Source: Qipengyuania flava
GTDB taxonomy: Bacteria > Pseudomonadota > Alphaproteobacteria > Sphingomonadales > Sphingomonadaceae
Length of the DNA: 64,000 nt
Reading direction: 5' to 3'
NCBI RefSeq assembly: GCF_011762005.1
Contig: NZ_JAASQU010000002.1
Span: 186,001-250,000 of the forward strand
The position numbers and the translations under genes were made by a program. The notes below the pieces were generated by a model. That model had not been told where the DNA came from and searched no databases. It worked only from the letters and a program-made list of their open reading frames with translations. Shown here in pieces: positions 63,669 to 64,000 of the stretch (its first letter is position 1; each line of letters starts with the position of its first letter).

Positions 63669-64000
63669 ATGGCGGACCATCCTCCGCCGGACACAAAAAG
63701 GGGGCATGGGACCAAACGGGGCGGCAAGTCCGGCAAGGTAGCCGATTTCCGCTACAAGCGCCCCTCCCGGCCCGACGGCAAACGTGGCGAGCGGCGCAAT
63801 GCGTCGCGCCGCGATGGCAAACCCGTATCGCGGGGGCCGGTACCGGCCGTTACGCCCGGCCCGGGCACGCATCGCCAGGCCTATGCCGCGCTCGATCTTG
63901 GCACCAACAACTGCCGCCTGCTTATCGCGAGGCCTTCGGGCGAGAACTTCACGGTCATCGATGCGTTCAGCCGCGTCGTCAGGCTGGGCGAAGGGCTCGC
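63669..64000 (+). CDS. Ppx/GppA-family phosphatase, N-terminal part
   Basis: The frame is open to the right edge, giving 110 residues. After a basic, low-complexity N-terminal extension (about 1-72, rich in Lys, Arg, Gly and Pro) the ASKHA ATPase fold begins with AALDLGTNNCRLLIARP and continues FTVIDAFSRVVRLGEGL. This is the start of exopolyphosphatase/pppGpp phosphatase proteins. The activity cannot be judged from the fragment. ATG at 63669 follows a purine-rich GGAGGAAAAAGAAAG by about 10 bases. Confidence 0.85.
   Translation, partial: MADHPPPDTKRGHGTKRGGKSGKVADFRYKRPSRPDGKRGERRNASRRDGKPVSRGPVPAVTPGPGTHRQAYAALDLGTNNCRLLIARPSGENFTVIDAFSRVVRLGEGL

Noticed and set aside
63541-63741. 66-residue plus-strand ORF before the Ppx/GppA gene
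   Set aside because: It overlaps the start of the Ppx/GppA gene in another frame, has no ribosome binding sequence or domain, and its Ala/Arg/Ser-rich composition is shadow-like.
1-64000. CRISPR arrays, insertion sequences, integrases and prophage genes
   Set aside because: Scanned for regularly spaced repeats, transposase motifs and attachment-site duplications at the tRNA genes; none were seen.

Overview
This 64 kb window is a high-GC, gene-dense chromosomal segment of an alphaproteobacterium. The gene content fits the order Sphingomonadales, most likely an Erythrobacteraceae-like marine heterotroph: Caulobacter-type TonB-dependent receptors, a single bifunctional Rsh, the ybgC-tolQRAB-pal order, a UPF0262 protein, and many translationally coupled ATGA/GTGA gene overlaps. 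This placement is inferred from protein resemblance only; no search was run. I see no rRNA, CRISPR array, insertion sequence, integrase or prophage. Two tRNA genes are present: Ser(GGA) and Gln(CTG).

Layout. 1-2056: the end of a PhoX/DUF839 phosphatase and a membrane diguanylate cyclase. 2204-10551: a periplasmic M16 zinc protease divergent from a FecI sigma factor, a FecR anti-sigma factor and an STN-containing TonB receptor. This looks like a cell-surface-signalled uptake module with its own protease. 10736-12543: a small membrane-anchored protein translationally coupled to a chemoreceptor that has no extracytoplasmic ligand domain.

12563-24475: a nearly complete alginate-utilisation locus, all on the minus strand. 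It holds a TonB receptor, a FadR-type regulator, a PL6 alginate lyase, a PL17 oligoalginate lyase, KdgF, an ExuT-like MFS transporter, a DEH-reductase-like SDR and KDG kinase. Together they describe import of alginate oligomers through the outer membrane, depolymerisation to unsaturated monouronate, inner-membrane transport, ketonisation to DEH, reduction to KDG and phosphorylation to KDPG. A near-identical ATACCARTTT motif lies upstream of the receptor, the regulator and the lyase operon and is a good candidate for the regulator's operator.

24651-40372: tRNA-Ser, a candidate structured small RNA or attenuator, a secreted cyclophilin, a DUF1905 protein, a frameshifted VOC-family gene coupled to rsh, fumC, an M1 aminopeptidase, hemF with an FNR-type box, pdeM, infC with an AUA start, a DASS transporter, a Cys/Met PLP enzyme behind a leader whose hairpins compete for the ribosome binding site, an ATP-grasp protein with an apparent CTG start, an SDR lacking the YxxxK motif, a DnaJ-like protein and a 49-residue small ORF. 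40439-44903: the Tol-Pal system. 44993-55179: galE, a DUF4136 lipoprotein, an M14 carboxypeptidase, an LD-carboxypeptidase, cdd, a GH25 protein, UPF0262, dnaB, a PLD-family cardiolipin synthase-like protein, rpoZ and a DUF3667 membrane protein. 55269-64000: ftsH, an ExoD-family protein, an acyl-CoA dehydrogenase/CoA-transferase/aldehyde dehydrogenase/MaoC operon, an outer-membrane beta-barrel protein, tRNA-Gln and the start of a Ppx/GppA phosphatase.

The most distinctive finds are the alginate regulon with its candidate operators, the M16 protease/FecIR/TonB receptor module, and the switch-like leader upstream of the PLP enzyme.
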